64,000 bases of DNA from Scopulibacillus daqui (GCF_016908855.1 NZ_JAFBER010000010.1:39245-103244), one strand, 5' to 3'. Shown: positions 37,052 through 46,217, numbered from the stretch's first letter. Notes: generated by a model from the sequence alone, not told the origin. Translations and numbers: made by a program.

Positions 37052-37834
37052 TTAAAAACAATCGGATATTTCAGGCAAATTGACCCATTTCATGACAACC
37101 GTATCATTTGTTCCTTCGTTTTGAGCTATTTCAAATCTAAATCGATCTCCGCGAAACAATGTTTTCACTCTAGCCATCGGTGTTTCGCAAGAATAAAGAA
37201 CACCGCGCCAAAGCGTTAAAGGGCTGCCGGGATCGACCTTAAGCAAGGACGATTCTTCTAGTTCTGCCGGAACCGATTGAAATGACTGTTTTGAATGTGT
37301 GGGAACCAATCCGTATTCTTCTCTTAAAATTTTGTACAGCTTGAGATCTTTCAAGTTTTTTTCTTCCAAAAGATTTGGCGCTAACTTTACCGGAATTTGC
37401 GACGTGCGAATGGTTAAACAATTTTTTCGGTTGCCTTTTAAAACAGTCATTTCAAAGACTTCATCATCGTTTGCTAAATGAAGGTCTTTCGCTATTTCAG
37501 AGGAAACATAAATTCTGCGGCACTCAATAACTTTTTCCCATTGATATTCAATATTTGAGTCCTCTTCAAAAGTTGAAAAGGCAAGGGCATTATCTGTTAT
37601 TATTGGCTGTGAAACGAAAGTGCCTCTTCCTCTGCCGCGGATTAAATGGCCCTCCTGAACCAACTCAGATATGGCCTGCCGAATGGTTGGGCGGCTGACG
37701 CCATAATCCTCTGCCAGCTGAAGCTCTGACGGCAGCTGATCTCCAACATTATAATGACCCTGTTCGATTTTATGTAAGATATCTTCCCTGATCTGATAGT
37801 ACAATGGAATTTTGGAATTAAATGAAAAACTCAT
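37052..37834 (-). CDS. GntR/HutC-type regulator of the xsc locus
   Basis: Transcription factor of 260 residues. The N-terminal GntR winged helix contains LPSELQLAEDYGVSRPTIRQ and GRGRGTFV. The C-terminal UTRA effector domain begins near VIECRRIYVS and ends with RGDRFRFEIAQ. Members sense sugar, amine or acid ligands. It reads into xsc with 109 bp between them, and palindromes lie before both genes, so autoregulation and control of xsc are likely. The ligand could be sulfoacetaldehyde or a precursor; this is inferred from position. Confidence 0.87.
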   Translation of the reverse strand: MSFSFNSKIPLYYQIREDILHKIEQGHYNVGDQLPSELQLAEDYGVSRPTIRQAISELVQEGHLIRGRGRGTFVSQPIITDNALAFSTFEEDSNIEYQWEKVIECRRIYVSSEIAKDLHLANDDEVFEMTVLKGNRKNCLTIRTSQIPVKLAPNLLEEKNLKDLKLYKILREEYGLVPTHSKQSFQSVPAELEESSLLKVDPGSPLTLWRGVLYSCETPMARVKTLFRGDRFRFEIAQNEGTNDTVVMKWVNLPEISDCF

Positions 37835-37871
37835 AACAAATCACCTGGTTGTCCTTTTATTAAGTAAATTC

Positions 37872-37914
37872 ATTATATTTTATCAATTAATAAAATGTCA
37901 ATGCATTTTATTAA
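37872..37914 (-). promoter_or_regulatory. GntR-gene promoter with overlapping operator
   Basis: On the minus strand TTGACA (37896-37901) and TATAAT (37872-37877) are 18 bp apart. An 11-bp perfect inverted repeat (37887-37897 and 37904-37914) overlaps the -35 box. This is a good layout for autorepression. Confidence 0.7.
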
Positions 37915-38192
37915 TAACTTTCTGTATATTGATCGTTGATAAGGCCATCTTTTAAGCCATTTTAAAACGCCTATGGTTTCCTTATTACCTCTTTAACATT
38001 TGAAGTTTCCCAATTGAAAAAAGCCCTTTCATTTCAAGCCGCTTTTATCACGAACATCAATCCCTTTCGCCATGATTCGCCGGTTCGTCAAGAATAGAAA
38101 GTTAGATTTGTTCCACTTATATATACAATTTAGCCAATCACATTTTGGGCTCCTGCCGCGTATACCATTAACAGGTCTTGATAAGGAGAGAG
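37915..38192. other. Intergenic region between divergent GntR and YtaF-like genes
   Basis: No supported gene. A minus frame over 38029-38235 has no ribosome site and overlaps the next gene. Nothing else is recognised. Confidence 0.5.
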
Positions 38193-38195
38193 ATG

Positions 38196-38801
38196 ATGTA
38201 TTGGTTAACAATTGTCTTATTAGGCGTTGCTGCAAATTTAGATAATTTAGGCATTGCTATTTCTTATGGAATGAAGAAAGTTAAAATCCCTTATTTTTCA
38301 AATCTGATCATAAGCATTGTCACTATTATTTTGGCGGGTATATCCCTCATTACCGGTGAAGTGATCACAAATTTCGTTTCACAAGATATCGCAAATGCCC
38401 TGGGCGGCGGGTTATTAATTATTATTGGAGGATTTACGATTTGGTCAATTATTCATGACGGGGCTAAGAAGAATAATGAACAATTAGATTCTTCATTCAT
38501 AAAAATTTTAGGAAACCCGGATCAAGGGGATCTTGACGAAGACCGCATCATATCGAAAATTGAAGCGATTCTGATCGGCATTGCTTTATCTTTAAATGCA
38601 ATGAGTGTTTCTTTCAGTTCAAGTTTAACAAGTATACATTCTTATATTTTCCTCTTTATCATTGGTCTTTTTTCATTTATTTCGATTGAGATGGGGCAGA
38701 GAATTGGAAAGCAAGCATATCAGACAGTTATCGGTCCATACTCTCAGCTTATTGCAGGACTTGTTCTTATTGGGATAGGCATCTATGAAATGATATCATA
38801 G
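38196..38801 (+). CDS. ytaF: MntP/YtaF-family membrane protein
   Basis: Six-segment protein of about 201 residues with two repeats of the DUF204/MntP unit: GVAANLDNLGIAISYG in the first half and GIALSLNAMSVSFSSS in the second. YtaF of B. subtilis is a sporulation-linked member; MntP members export manganese. The classical second-repeat aspartate position reads LNAMS here, which favours YtaF over true MntP. AAGGAGAG precedes two ATGs at 38193 and 38196; the second has better spacing. It is transcribed alone and ends at a terminator. Confidence 0.78.
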   Translation: MYWLTIVLLGVAANLDNLGIAISYGMKKVKIPYFSNLIISIVTIILAGISLITGEVITNFVSQDIANALGGGLLIIIGGFTIWSIIHDGAKKNNEQLDSSFIKILGNPDQGDLDEDRIISKIEAILIGIALSLNAMSVSFSSSLTSIHSYIFLFIIGLFSFISIEMGQRIGKQAYQTVIGPYSQLIAGLVLIGIGIYEMIS

Positions 38802-38820
38802 AACAGCTTGCCGCATGATT

Positions 38821-38859
38821 AAAAAAGCGTTCGTCCAATCAAAGGCGCGGCGCTTTTTT
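38821..38859 (+). terminator. Terminator after the YtaF-like gene
   Basis: Nine-bp arms (AAAAAAGCG 38821-38829, CGCTTTTTT 38851-38859) ending in a T run. Confidence 0.7.
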
Positions 38860-39031
38860 ACGTATTCAATATTATGATCACAGCCAGCAATAATATTATG
38901 AAGAGTGTGCTATACCCCATTCCAATCAGCCGTCGTTTTTAATATACTTTTCAGCAAGCTATATAATTACTTTATTTTCTTCCTTGAAATTTTGAAGATT
39001 GCCATTTGAAAGTTGCTGAAACTATTGTCTA

Positions 39032-39535
39032 TCATTCAATAAGCACCTTTAACGCCCTATAAATTTCTACAATTTCATCTATTCTCATTCGGACAAGCCC
39101 GCTTGAAGAAGGGGCAACAAAATCAGTGACGCCTTCAACTTCATGCTCATTCTGCACACCCCAGGCAACATGGCGTTTTTTTGTATATTGCTGGTAAACC
39201 CCTTTCCCGACAAAGCAAACAATTTGCGGAAGATAAGTTTCAATCTTTTCCCGAAGCTGATTTCTTCCGACTTCATACTCTTCACTGGAAATATCCGCTG
39301 CTTTCTTAGTCGGTCTTTGGACTATATTTGTTAATCCATAACCGTAATTAAGAAGTTTATGATCATCCTCCGGTCTTAGTTTTACTGGGGTTAAGCCTGC
39401 CTGATAAAGGATTGACCAAAACCGATTATTAGGATTAGCAAAATGATGGCCGGTTTCTCCTGAACGAATGCTTGGGTTAAAACCGACGAATAATATGTTT
39501 AAACCTTTTTTAATATAATCTGGAACAGGCCCCAT
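39032..39535 (-). CDS. mug: Mismatch-specific uracil/thymine-DNA glycosylase Mug
   Basis: Base-excision repair enzyme removing uracil or thymine opposite guanine, 167 residues. The active site motif GFNPSIRSGETGHHFANP with the following NRFW is a textbook Mug/TDG signature. The C-terminal loop is VAPSSSGLVRM, with VCFVGKGVY between. The ATG at 39535 follows GGAGG. No obvious operon partner exists. Confidence 0.92.
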   Translation of the reverse strand: MGPVPDYIKKGLNILFVGFNPSIRSGETGHHFANPNNRFWSILYQAGLTPVKLRPEDDHKLLNYGYGLTNIVQRPTKKAADISSEEYEVGRNQLREKIETYLPQIVCFVGKGVYQQYTKKRHVAWGVQNEHEVEGVTDFVAPSSSGLVRMRIDEIVEIYRALKVLIE

Positions 39536-39705
39536 GCTGTAAACCTCCCAATAGAAATGACTATATTATAAATTGTAACGTTATCGAATCAATTAAACCA
39601 TTAAATATCAAAGAAAAAGCCGATCTCCAAAAGGAAAACGGCAAAAAAGAGGCTTTATATGGGGCGGTTTAAACCAACAGCATACATTTTATAAAGCCAT
39701 TTAAA

Positions 39706-40146
39706 CTATTGTGACTTGACATGTTTGGCTATTTTCTTGAAAAAGTCTTTAATAAATATTTTCGAAATTCCTGACAATATGGTTTTTCCTACACCGGCGA
39801 TAAATCCTCCTGCTTTGGCATCGCCTTCATATCTGATCACTGTATTTGGCGCCTGATACGTTAATTTAACGGTGGTGTCCCCTTGAACAAAGCCTTTGGT
39901 GCTATTCGCGTTCATGATTAATCGATATTGGTCCGGCGGAGACTTTTCAAGTATTTTTATATCCGCATCATACCTTCCCCTCACCGCCGGAATACCGAGT
40001 ACAATATGGGCTTTATAATGATCTGGCGCGACTTCTATAAGAGATTGACACCCGGGTGTGGCCTTTTTCAAAACTTCAGGATCATTCAAGGCCTGCCATA
40101 CTTTTTCTTGCGGCGCTTCAACTAATATTTCCCCGTTGATATTCAC
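39706..40146 (-). CDS. CoxG/SRPBCC-family protein
   Basis: A 146-residue START-like protein of the carbon-monoxide-dehydrogenase subunit G family. The opening EILVEAPQEKVWQALNDPEVL and the following PGCQSL are the family hallmark. GRYDADIKI and NTVIRYEGDAKAGGFIAGVG follow. In CO oxidisers CoxG helps recruit the enzyme to the membrane; in organisms without CO dehydrogenase, as here locally, the role is unknown. The GTG start at 40146 follows AAAGGTGGG. It is alone between mug and the small Sm-like gene. Confidence 0.83.
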   Translation of the reverse strand: MNINGEILVEAPQEKVWQALNDPEVLKKATPGCQSLIEVAPDHYKAHIVLGIPAVRGRYDADIKILEKSPPDQYRLIMNANSTKGFVQGDTTVKLTYQAPNTVIRYEGDAKAGGFIAGVGKTILSGISKIFIKDFFKKIAKHVKSQ

Positions 40147-40252
40147 GATCTGTATCCCACCTTTACTTCGTCTAGTTATATATAATGAAAAACATTTTTC
40201 TTTATAACCATGGATTTAAAATTCAATATATGGTTCTGCTGATAATAAAAAA

Positions 40253-40273
40253 CCGCGGAATCATATTCCGCGG
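40253..40273 (-). terminator. Terminator after the second Sm-like gene
   Basis: Nine-bp perfect arms (CCGCGGAAT 40253-40261, ATTCCGCGG 40265-40273) with a TTTTTT tail on the minus strand. It lies after the second stop (40305), which implies that the readthrough region was part of the gene. Confidence 0.9.
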
Positions 40274-40304
40274 AGGCATGGACTCGTGTTTGATCAGTGA
40301 ATAT

Positions 40305-40607
40305 TTACCAAAAATATGGAAAAGGTCTAAAGGCATATATACTTCCAAGACCAACGCCTAACAAACCACCTGTAAAACCGCCGGCAAATCAACCAGCAAA
40401 TGCACCTGGAAATCCCCATCCAAAGGCAAAAATGCCTGGACCGTCCGGACCTTGAGCTCCGTCTATGCCATCAAGTGGACGAAGATAAACTTTCTCGCGG
40501 TCTACAGAATGGACAATGCCTCGATGGATAGTGCCGTCATGACAAACGATTTCACACGGTTTATTAATATGTTGGCAGCATTGATTATAGAAACGATCAA
40601 CGGACAC
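40305..40607 (-). pseudogene. Sm-like small protein (paralogue 2), interrupted by an in-frame TGA
   Basis: Paralogue of 26800-27051. PCEIVCHDGTIHRGIVHSVD and VYLRPLDGIDG match it closely. The frame meets TGA at 40389-40391 after GWGFPGAFAG, then continues in frame as FAGGFTGGLLGVGLGSIYAF and RPFPYFW before TAA at 40305. The continuation is Gly-rich and hydrophobic and ends in aromatics like paralogue 1, so it was once coding. UGA is known to be misread as Trp at low level in B. subtilis. GTG at 40607 follows GGAAAGGAG; this start is preferred to the upstream TTG. Confidence 0.7.
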
Positions 40608-41023
40608 CTTAATACACTCCTTTCCAGCACTCAAAGAAAGGATTAAAATCTTTCTTTAAAGTGTCACTTCTACTAAGGTCTCGCTTTAAAACTTGGCACT
40701 TGTAAAGTTTAGATCAAAAAACAAATAAGAGGTGCGGCGTTAAAAGAATTTAATATGAGCTTTTCTGATCATCAGGCAGCAAAGTTTTTCTATATCACTA
40801 CTATATGGTTTAAAAAGAAATAATTGAGGGCGTTTTGATAAAGGCAAACGTTGATTTTTATATTGCTCATTCATTTTCGCTAATAACAGCCATTTGCCCA
40901 TAAGGCATTCTTTTGGCTGCATCCTCTAACGTTTCGATAGTTTCTATATCACAGCATGTTTCTTTAGGTGTTCTCATAAATATTTTCAGAGGAATGTTTA
41001 ATTAAAGAGAGGATGAAAAATCA
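40608..41023. other. Intergenic region before the DUF2935 gene
   Basis: About 415 bases. A 60-codon minus frame (40740-40922) lacks a ribosome site and resembles nothing known. No promoter was resolved with confidence. Confidence 0.5.
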
Positions 41024-41833
41024 GTGGCTTCATTCAGGGAGGCAAGTTTATTTGAGCATCGCTTTTGGCTGCAAATTCTTGGGGATCATTCAAGGTTTAT
41101 TTACGGTGCTTTATCCCCAAATGAGAAAGAACACATCCAAACGGCGCAACAGTTCATGAAAACATTCGACCAATTATTAGAAGCGGCAAGATCCTCACCG
41201 TCAAACGAAGAATTGCAAATGATTACAAAACAAGCGGATAAATATGCGAAAGACATTCGAGCCTTTAAATTAGAATTGATTAAAGAGCATTTGACGAATC
41301 ACCTGAAGATCCATTTGACGCCTACTTTCTTAAATCACATGGTTAACGAAGTCGAAGAATACATCAGAGTTCTCGGTTTTTTAGTCAAAGGCCAGACACC
41401 CCCATTGGTTCATGAGGTCCATCATCACCTCGTCTGGTTAATGGATGCCGCGGGACACGCCGATTCAATAAGGGTCTCTTTGGATGAAAGAGAATATTTT
41501 TTAAAAGACAAATCAGATAAGTTTAGGAGGACTTTCGAGCATTTTTATTTAAGAGCAGTTGAAATGGCCGGGTATTTAAGATCCTATGTACAAGAGTTTC
41601 CGGCACTTAGCCGATTCAACAATCAAGTTGACATAGAAATGAAAGTTTTTAAAGAATTCTTACACGAATTAGAGGAAATGGAGATGAAAGGTGAAGTTCT
41701 TGATATTATTTCTCCTCTTATGGCAGACCATATGGCGAGGGAAGAATGTTATTACTTAATTAAACTGGCTGAATCAAGGGGGCTGCCAAAACCTGATTGT
41801 GATCCTGCCAAGCCCAGGGTTACAAATTTATAA
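41024..41833 (+). CDS. DUF2935 helical-bundle protein
   Basis: A 269-residue all-helical protein made of two similar halves. Half one starts EASLFEHRFWLQILGDHSRFI; half two contains VHEVHHHLVWLMDAAGHADSI. Repeated E-x2-H and H-x-x-H positions suggest a hemerythrin-like or ferritin-like metal site. A further DHMAREECYYLIKL near the C-terminus fits the same idea. GTG at 41024 follows AGAGAGGATG. The DUF2935 family is common in Bacillus and has no established function. Confidence 0.82.
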   Translation: MASFREASLFEHRFWLQILGDHSRFIYGALSPNEKEHIQTAQQFMKTFDQLLEAARSSPSNEELQMITKQADKYAKDIRAFKLELIKEHLTNHLKIHLTPTFLNHMVNEVEEYIRVLGFLVKGQTPPLVHEVHHHLVWLMDAAGHADSIRVSLDEREYFLKDKSDKFRRTFEHFYLRAVEMAGYLRSYVQEFPALSRFNNQVDIEMKVFKEFLHELEEMEMKGEVLDIISPLMADHMAREECYYLIKLAESRGLPKPDCDPAKPRVTNL

Positions 41834-41877
41834 ATGCAAACTTTTCATAACACCGGTTTTATTATTAATGCAAAAAC

Positions 41878-41911
41878 GGCCGGCTGTTAAAGCTCTATTA
41901 GACAGCCGGCC
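41878..41911 (-). terminator. Terminator of the pdp-deoC unit
   Basis: Ten-bp perfect GC-rich arms (GGCCGGCTGT 41878-41887, ACAGCCGGCC 41902-41911) with GTTTTT following on the minus strand. Confidence 0.92.
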
Positions 41912-41924
41912 GATATTCTGAGTA

Positions 41925-42599
41925 TTAATAGTCTGTATCTGATGCCTCGCCTTTTACAATGGCAACGCCGGAACTTGCGCCAATTCGCGTTGCGCCCGCT
42001 TCGATCATTTTCTGTACATCTTGGTAGCTTCGGACGCCTCCGGATGCTTTAACGCCAACATCCGGTCCAACTGTTTTCCGCATTAAAGCGACATCGCTGG
42101 CGGTGGCGCCCCCTGTTGAAAAGCCGGTTGATGTTTTTACAAAGTCTGCACCGGCGCGGACTGCGATTTCGCAAGCGCGGACTTTTTCTTCTTCAGTCAG
42201 CAAACAGGTTTCAATGATGACTTTTGTTAGAGCTTTGCCTTGGGCAGCGTCAACAACCGCCTTAATATCTTGCTCAACGAGGTCATCTTGTTTGTCTTTT
42301 AGCGCGCCGATATTAATAACCATATCTACTTCTGTTGCGCCATTTTCAATGGCGTTTTTGGCTTCATAAGCTTTTGCCTCCGGCGTCGTAGCCCCTAAAG
42401 GAAAACCAATGACTGTACATACTTTGACTTCTGTGTCCTTCAATAATTCATAAGCGGTTTTCACCCATGCCGGATTCACGCACACTGAAGCAAACCCGTA
42501 TGCTTTTGCCTCTTCGCAAAGTTTGACGATGCTTTCTTTTGTTGCATCGGCTTTTAATAATGTATGATCTATGATTTTAGCTACTTGTTGATTTGACAA
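41925..42599 (-). CDS. deoC: Deoxyribose-phosphate aldolase
   Basis: Class I aldolase splitting deoxyribose 5-phosphate into acetaldehyde and glyceraldehyde 3-phosphate, 224 residues. Lys155 in FVKTSTGF forms the Schiff base; a second lysine lies in VKASGGVR, and Asp in EVDMVINIG is conserved. It follows pdp by 17 bp and precedes a strong terminator, so it is the last gene of the deoxynucleoside operon. Confidence 0.96.
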   Translation of the reverse strand: MSNQQVAKIIDHTLLKADATKESIVKLCEEAKAYGFASVCVNPAWVKTAYELLKDTEVKVCTVIGFPLGATTPEAKAYEAKNAIENGATEVDMVINIGALKDKQDDLVEQDIKAVVDAAQGKALTKVIIETCLLTEEEKVRACEIAVRAGADFVKTSTGFSTGGATASDVALMRKTVGPDVGVKASGGVRSYQDVQKMIEAGATRIGASSGVAIVKGEASDTDY

Positions 42600-42616
42600 G
42601 ACAGTTTCCTCCTTAT

Positions 42617-43918
42617 TTATTTTATAACATCATAAATTAATGTCGGACGCTCGACATGTCCTTCTTCTATTGTATAGGAATCGTAAATGCGCTGGATGAC
42701 TTCTTCATTCTCGTCATGATTACTGTGAATCGTGGCGATCGGTTCACCCTTCTTCACTTTGTCTCCTATCTTTTTGTGAAGAACAAGACCGACGCTTAAG
42801 TCAATGGTCGATTCTTTTGTTGCCCGTCCTGCTCCGAGAATCATAGCCGCTGTTCCAATGCTGTCTGCCACAATTTCTGATACAGTCCCGTCAGCTTTCG
42901 CTTCAACATCAAGAGTGTACTTAGCAGTTGGTAATTTTTCAGGTTGATCGACCACTGAAGCATCCCCGCCTTGGGCAGCTAAGAACACTTTGAATTTTTC
43001 AAGCGCTTTTCCATTTGCAATGACTTCTTCTAACATAGCGCGAGCGGTTTCCGGAGTATCCGCTTTCCCTGCCAGGCAAACCATTTGGCTGCCAAGTGTT
43101 AAAGAAAGTTCATGAAGGTCTTTCGGCCCGTGCCCTTGTAATGTATCAATGGCCTCTTTGACTTCCAAAGCATTGCCAATCGCAAATCCAAGAGGCTGAT
43201 TCATGTCAGAAATAACGGCCATTGTTTTTCTTCCAAGGCTTTTTCCGATTCCGACCATTGTTTCAGCTAATGCTTTAGCGTCTTCTAAGTTTTTCATAAA
43301 AGCGCCCGCGCCTACCTTAACATCAAGGACAATAGCATCGGCACCCGCCGCAATTTTTTTACTCATAATGGAGCTGGCAATCAATGGAATAGAGTTCACT
43401 GTAGCCGTTACATCGCGCAGCCCGTAGATCTTTTTATCTGCAGGCGTTAAGTTTCCTGATTGGCCGATAACCGCCACTTTATTTTTATTAACTAGATCAT
43501 AAAATTCCTGTTGACTGATTTCAGTATGAAATCCTTTGATAGATTCTAATTTGTCGATTGTTCCGCCAGTATGTCCAAGACCCCGTCCAGACATTTTTGC
43601 GACTGGTACACCGACTGCCGCAACAAGCGGTGCAAGGACAAGCGTTGTTGTATCTCCGACTCCGCCGGTGCTGTGTTTATCAACTTTAATGCCTTCAATG
43701 GCTGATAAATCTACTTGTTCGCCGGATTTCACGATAGCCATCGTAAAGTTTGCCGTTTCGCTCGGCGTCATGCCTTGGAAAAAGACGGCCATTTGAAAAG
43801 CGGACATTTGATAGTCTGGGATGTTTCCGTTGGTATAGCCTTCAATTATAAAATTAATTTCTTCTTGGCTTAATTCTTTCCCATCACGCTTCTTCTCAAT
43901 TAAGTCTACCATTCTCAT
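42617..43918 (-). CDS. pdp: Pyrimidine-nucleoside phosphorylase
   Basis: Phosphorolysis of uridine, thymidine and deoxyuridine to base and sugar 1-phosphate, 433 residues. The thymidine phosphorylase signature is present as [18 protein letters not shown], with the phosphate loop [18 protein letters not shown] before it. The C-terminal lipoyl-like barrel includes [25 protein letters not shown] precedes the ATG. It leads the pdp-deoC pair; nupC, which sits between them in B. subtilis, is absent. Confidence 0.96.
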   Translation of the reverse strand: MRMVDLIEKKRDGKELSQEEINFIIEGYTNGNIPDYQMSAFQMAVFFQGMTPSETANFTMAIVKSGEQVDLSAIEGIKVDKHSTGGVGDTTTLVLAPLVAAVGVPVAKMSGRGLGHTGGTIDKLESIKGFHTEISQQEFYDLVNKNKVAVIGQSGNLTPADKKIYGLRDVTATVNSIPLIASSIMSKKIAAGADAIVLDVKVGAGAFMKNLEDAKALAETMVGIGKSLGRKTMAVISDMNQPLGFAIGNALEVKEAIDTLQGHGPKDLHELSLTLGSQMVCLAGKADTPETARAMLEEVIANGKALEKFKVFLAAQGGDASVVDQPEKLPTAKYTLDVEAKADGTVSEIVADSIGTAAMILGAGRATKESTIDLSVGLVLHKKIGDKVKKGEPIATIHSNHDENEEVIQRIYDSYTIEEGHVERPTLIYDVIK

Positions 43919-44053
43919 CCAAAAAACACCCCTATTCCTTATTATGTAAATGTGATTTCACGGTAAGACTATTTTATTTAACACAAATATAACAAACAAC
44001 TGAACAAATGTAAACAAAGCAATAATCAATTGTAAAATAACAAAAAAATAAAT

Positions 44054-44087
44054 AGGCTAATCATAAAAGATATCTTTTGATTAGCCT
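44054..44087 (-). terminator. Terminator between deoR and pdp
   Basis: Ten-bp perfect arms (AGGCTAATCA 44054-44063, TGATTAGCCT 44078-44087) followed by a T-rich tail on the minus strand. It ends the deoR transcript and implies a separate pdp promoter in 43919-44050. Confidence 0.88.
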
Positions 44088-44121
44088 AACCAATCATCGT
44101 ATTTTTCTTTCAAAAGCAGCC

Positions 44122-45069
44122 TCATGTTTTTTCCTTATCTAACAAAAGTTTTGCGGTAAATTCATCGGTGATAAGAACATTGGCATATTGGCCCTTCAGC
44201 GCTGCATGAATGGCATTAACCTTTCCCATGCCGCCTGCCGCAAGAATAGACAGTTCTTTGTTTTTAAGCTGATCTAATTCGATGCCGATCGTTCGGTTGT
44301 TTAAGCTTTCACTGCATATATTGCCTTGTCCGTCAAAAAACCTGGAACAAATATCTCCTGCAGCGCAAGAATTAATCATTTGAAGATCTTCGTCACTCAA
44401 ATATCCTAAACGAAATAAGAGTGAATCATTGACAATGCCGCCGACGGTAAATACAGCAATATTTGCGTTTTTGCCCATTTCCAGCAGCTTGTGAATATGC
44501 CGATCTGCCTCGATGGTCTGCTTGACGGCAGGGTGATCGACAATAGCAGGCAAAGGCAAGTAATAAGGCGTTGCACCAAAGGCTTTTCCAAAAAGATTGA
44601 CAACCTCTGACGCATACGTTTCGATTTCTGAATGGCTGACGCCGCCCTTCAATTGGATAACCTTCACATCTTTGACAGGCTTATATTTGAGCTCCTTAGC
44701 GATATGAAAAAGCGTTGTTCCCCAAGTTACGCCGATCACATCATTATCTTTAACCGTTTCATACAAATATTCAGCTGCGCATTTTCCAATAGATGGCTTA
44801 ACCGCTTGATCCTCATATTCAGAAACAGAAGCAATCAATGCTTTCTTAAGATGATATTTTTGTTCAAGTTCACGCGCCGTCGTCTCTATGCTCCGGGATG
44901 GATCAACTATTTCGATTTTCACAATGCCTTGTTCTTTAGCCTGCTGCAAAAAACGAGATACGGTCGGACGTGAAACGCCTAATTTTTTCGCGATTTCTTG
45001 TTGATTATAATCTAATTGATAGTATAATTTTGCTGCTTCGATGATCTGATTTAATTTATCTTGTCCCAT
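44122..45069 (-). CDS. deoR: Deoxyribonucleoside regulator DeoR (SorC family)
   Basis: SorC-type repressor, 315 residues, equivalent to B. subtilis DeoR. The N-terminal HTH reads YNQQEIAKKLGVSRPTVSRF. The sugar-phosphate-binding domain has VIGVTWGTT, then SILAAGGMGKVNAIHAALKG. B. subtilis DeoR releases DNA on binding deoxyribose 5-phosphate. The gene lies directly upstream of pdp-deoC in the same direction, as expected for the regulator. Confidence 0.92.
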   Translation of the reverse strand: MGQDKLNQIIEAAKLYYQLDYNQQEIAKKLGVSRPTVSRFLQQAKEQGIVKIEIVDPSRSIETTARELEQKYHLKKALIASVSEYEDQAVKPSIGKCAAEYLYETVKDNDVIGVTWGTTLFHIAKELKYKPVKDVKVIQLKGGVSHSEIETYASEVVNLFGKAFGATPYYLPLPAIVDHPAVKQTIEADRHIHKLLEMGKNANIAVFTVGGIVNDSLLFRLGYLSDEDLQMINSCAAGDICSRFFDGQGNICSESLNNRTIGIELDQLKNKELSILAAGGMGKVNAIHAALKGQYANVLITDEFTAKLLLDKEKT

Positions 45070-45153
45070 ATCTTCACCTTTACAATTTTGCTAATGTTTA
45101 GTTTAACATTAATTTTTGTATGACAAAAGATCGGGAAAGATGATTTGAATGCA

Positions 45154-46140
45154 TTAGATTTTTGAATGATCCGGCGATAATGAGGCTAACGCTTGATCAT
45201 ACTCATTCTTGAGTTCTTGAACTAATTCGCCGGCAGGCAGGACTTGTTTTATTGTGTTAACGCCTTGGCCCGCCGACCAAATATCTTTCCAGGCTTTCGC
45301 TTCTGTCCGGTTCATTTTAGAAAAATCTACAGAGTCCTTTTTCTCTAGATGCGACGGATTAAGACCTGCTTTCTTAATGCTCGGAATAAGGTAGTTGCCG
45401 TTTACGCCGCTAAAGGCATCCGTATAGATAAGATCTTCTAGAGACGAATCGATTAACATCGTTTGGTATTCTTCACTGGCAAAGCTTTCCTTAGTGGCAA
45501 TAAAACGAGTGCCCATATAAGCTAAATCGGCGCCAAGCACCTTTGCCGCGAGAATATCCCGTCCGCTGGATATACAGCCAGAAAGTATTGTAATGCCATC
45601 CCAAAACTCCTTTACAGCGCCTATGAAAGCCAGCGGATTAATGGTCCCGGCATGTCCCCCGGCGCCGTCGCAAACGAGAATTAATCCATCGACACCTGAC
45701 TCAGCAGCTTTTCTGGCATGATCGAGATTACTGACATCCGAAAAGACAAGCCCGCCATATTGATGAACGATATTGATAACAGTTGTCGGTTTGCCGAGCG
45801 ATGTAATAACAATTGGCGGCTGATATTTTTCAATCAGCTTCAAGTCGGCCTCGTACCTTATGTTGGTTCGGTGCACAACCAGATTAACCGCCCAAGGCGC
45901 AATGCGCTTACCGGGATTTTCTAAACGCGATTTTTCGAGCTCTTCATTTATATGGTTCATCCAGTCATCCAAAATATCTGTTGTCCGTGCATTGAGAAGC
46001 GGAAAGGAACCAATGATACCAGCTTTGCAGCTTTCGATAACCAGATCAGGACTCGATACGAGAAACATCGGAGCCGCTATCACGGGCAGCACCATTTGGC
46101 CGGTTACTTGTTTGGGTAATTTTTTAAGCATTTTTTTCAT
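45154..46140 (-). CDS. Nitronate monooxygenase family (2-nitropropane dioxygenase-like) FMN enzyme
   Basis: TIM-barrel flavoprotein of 328 residues. Family marks are VIAAPMFLVSSPDLV at the N-terminus, CDGAGGHAGTINPL, ILSGCISSGRDILAAKVLGA, and AYMGTRFIATKES for FMN phosphate binding. The NMO group oxidises alkyl nitronates; related FabK enzymes reduce enoyl-ACP. An operator resembling those near the fatty-acid unit lies 60 bp before this gene, which hints at a lipid-linked role. The substrate is not readable. Confidence 0.87.
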   Translation of the reverse strand: MKKMLKKLPKQVTGQMVLPVIAAPMFLVSSPDLVIESCKAGIIGSFPLLNARTTDILDDWMNHINEELEKSRLENPGKRIAPWAVNLVVHRTNIRYEADLKLIEKYQPPIVITSLGKPTTVINIVHQYGGLVFSDVSNLDHARKAAESGVDGLILVCDGAGGHAGTINPLAFIGAVKEFWDGITILSGCISSGRDILAAKVLGADLAYMGTRFIATKESFASEEYQTMLIDSSLEDLIYTDAFSGVNGNYLIPSIKKAGLNPSHLEKKDSVDFSKMNRTEAKAWKDIWSAGQGVNTIKQVLPAGELVQELKNEYDQALASLSPDHSKI

Positions 46141-46199
46141 CCTTTCACAAAAAGTTAATATGTCATGTTTGAATATCCGAATGTTTTACCGCTTAATGA

Positions 46200-46217
46200 A
46201 AACTAACCGGTTAGTAT
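46200..46217. promoter_or_regulatory. TetR-type operator-like palindrome before the nitronate monooxygenase
   Basis: AAACTAACCGGTTAGTAT contains the 14-bp perfect palindrome ACTAACCGGTTAGT (46202-46215). It shares GGTTAGTAT with sites at 18239 and 18451 and lies about 60 bp upstream of the gene start. Confidence 0.65.
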
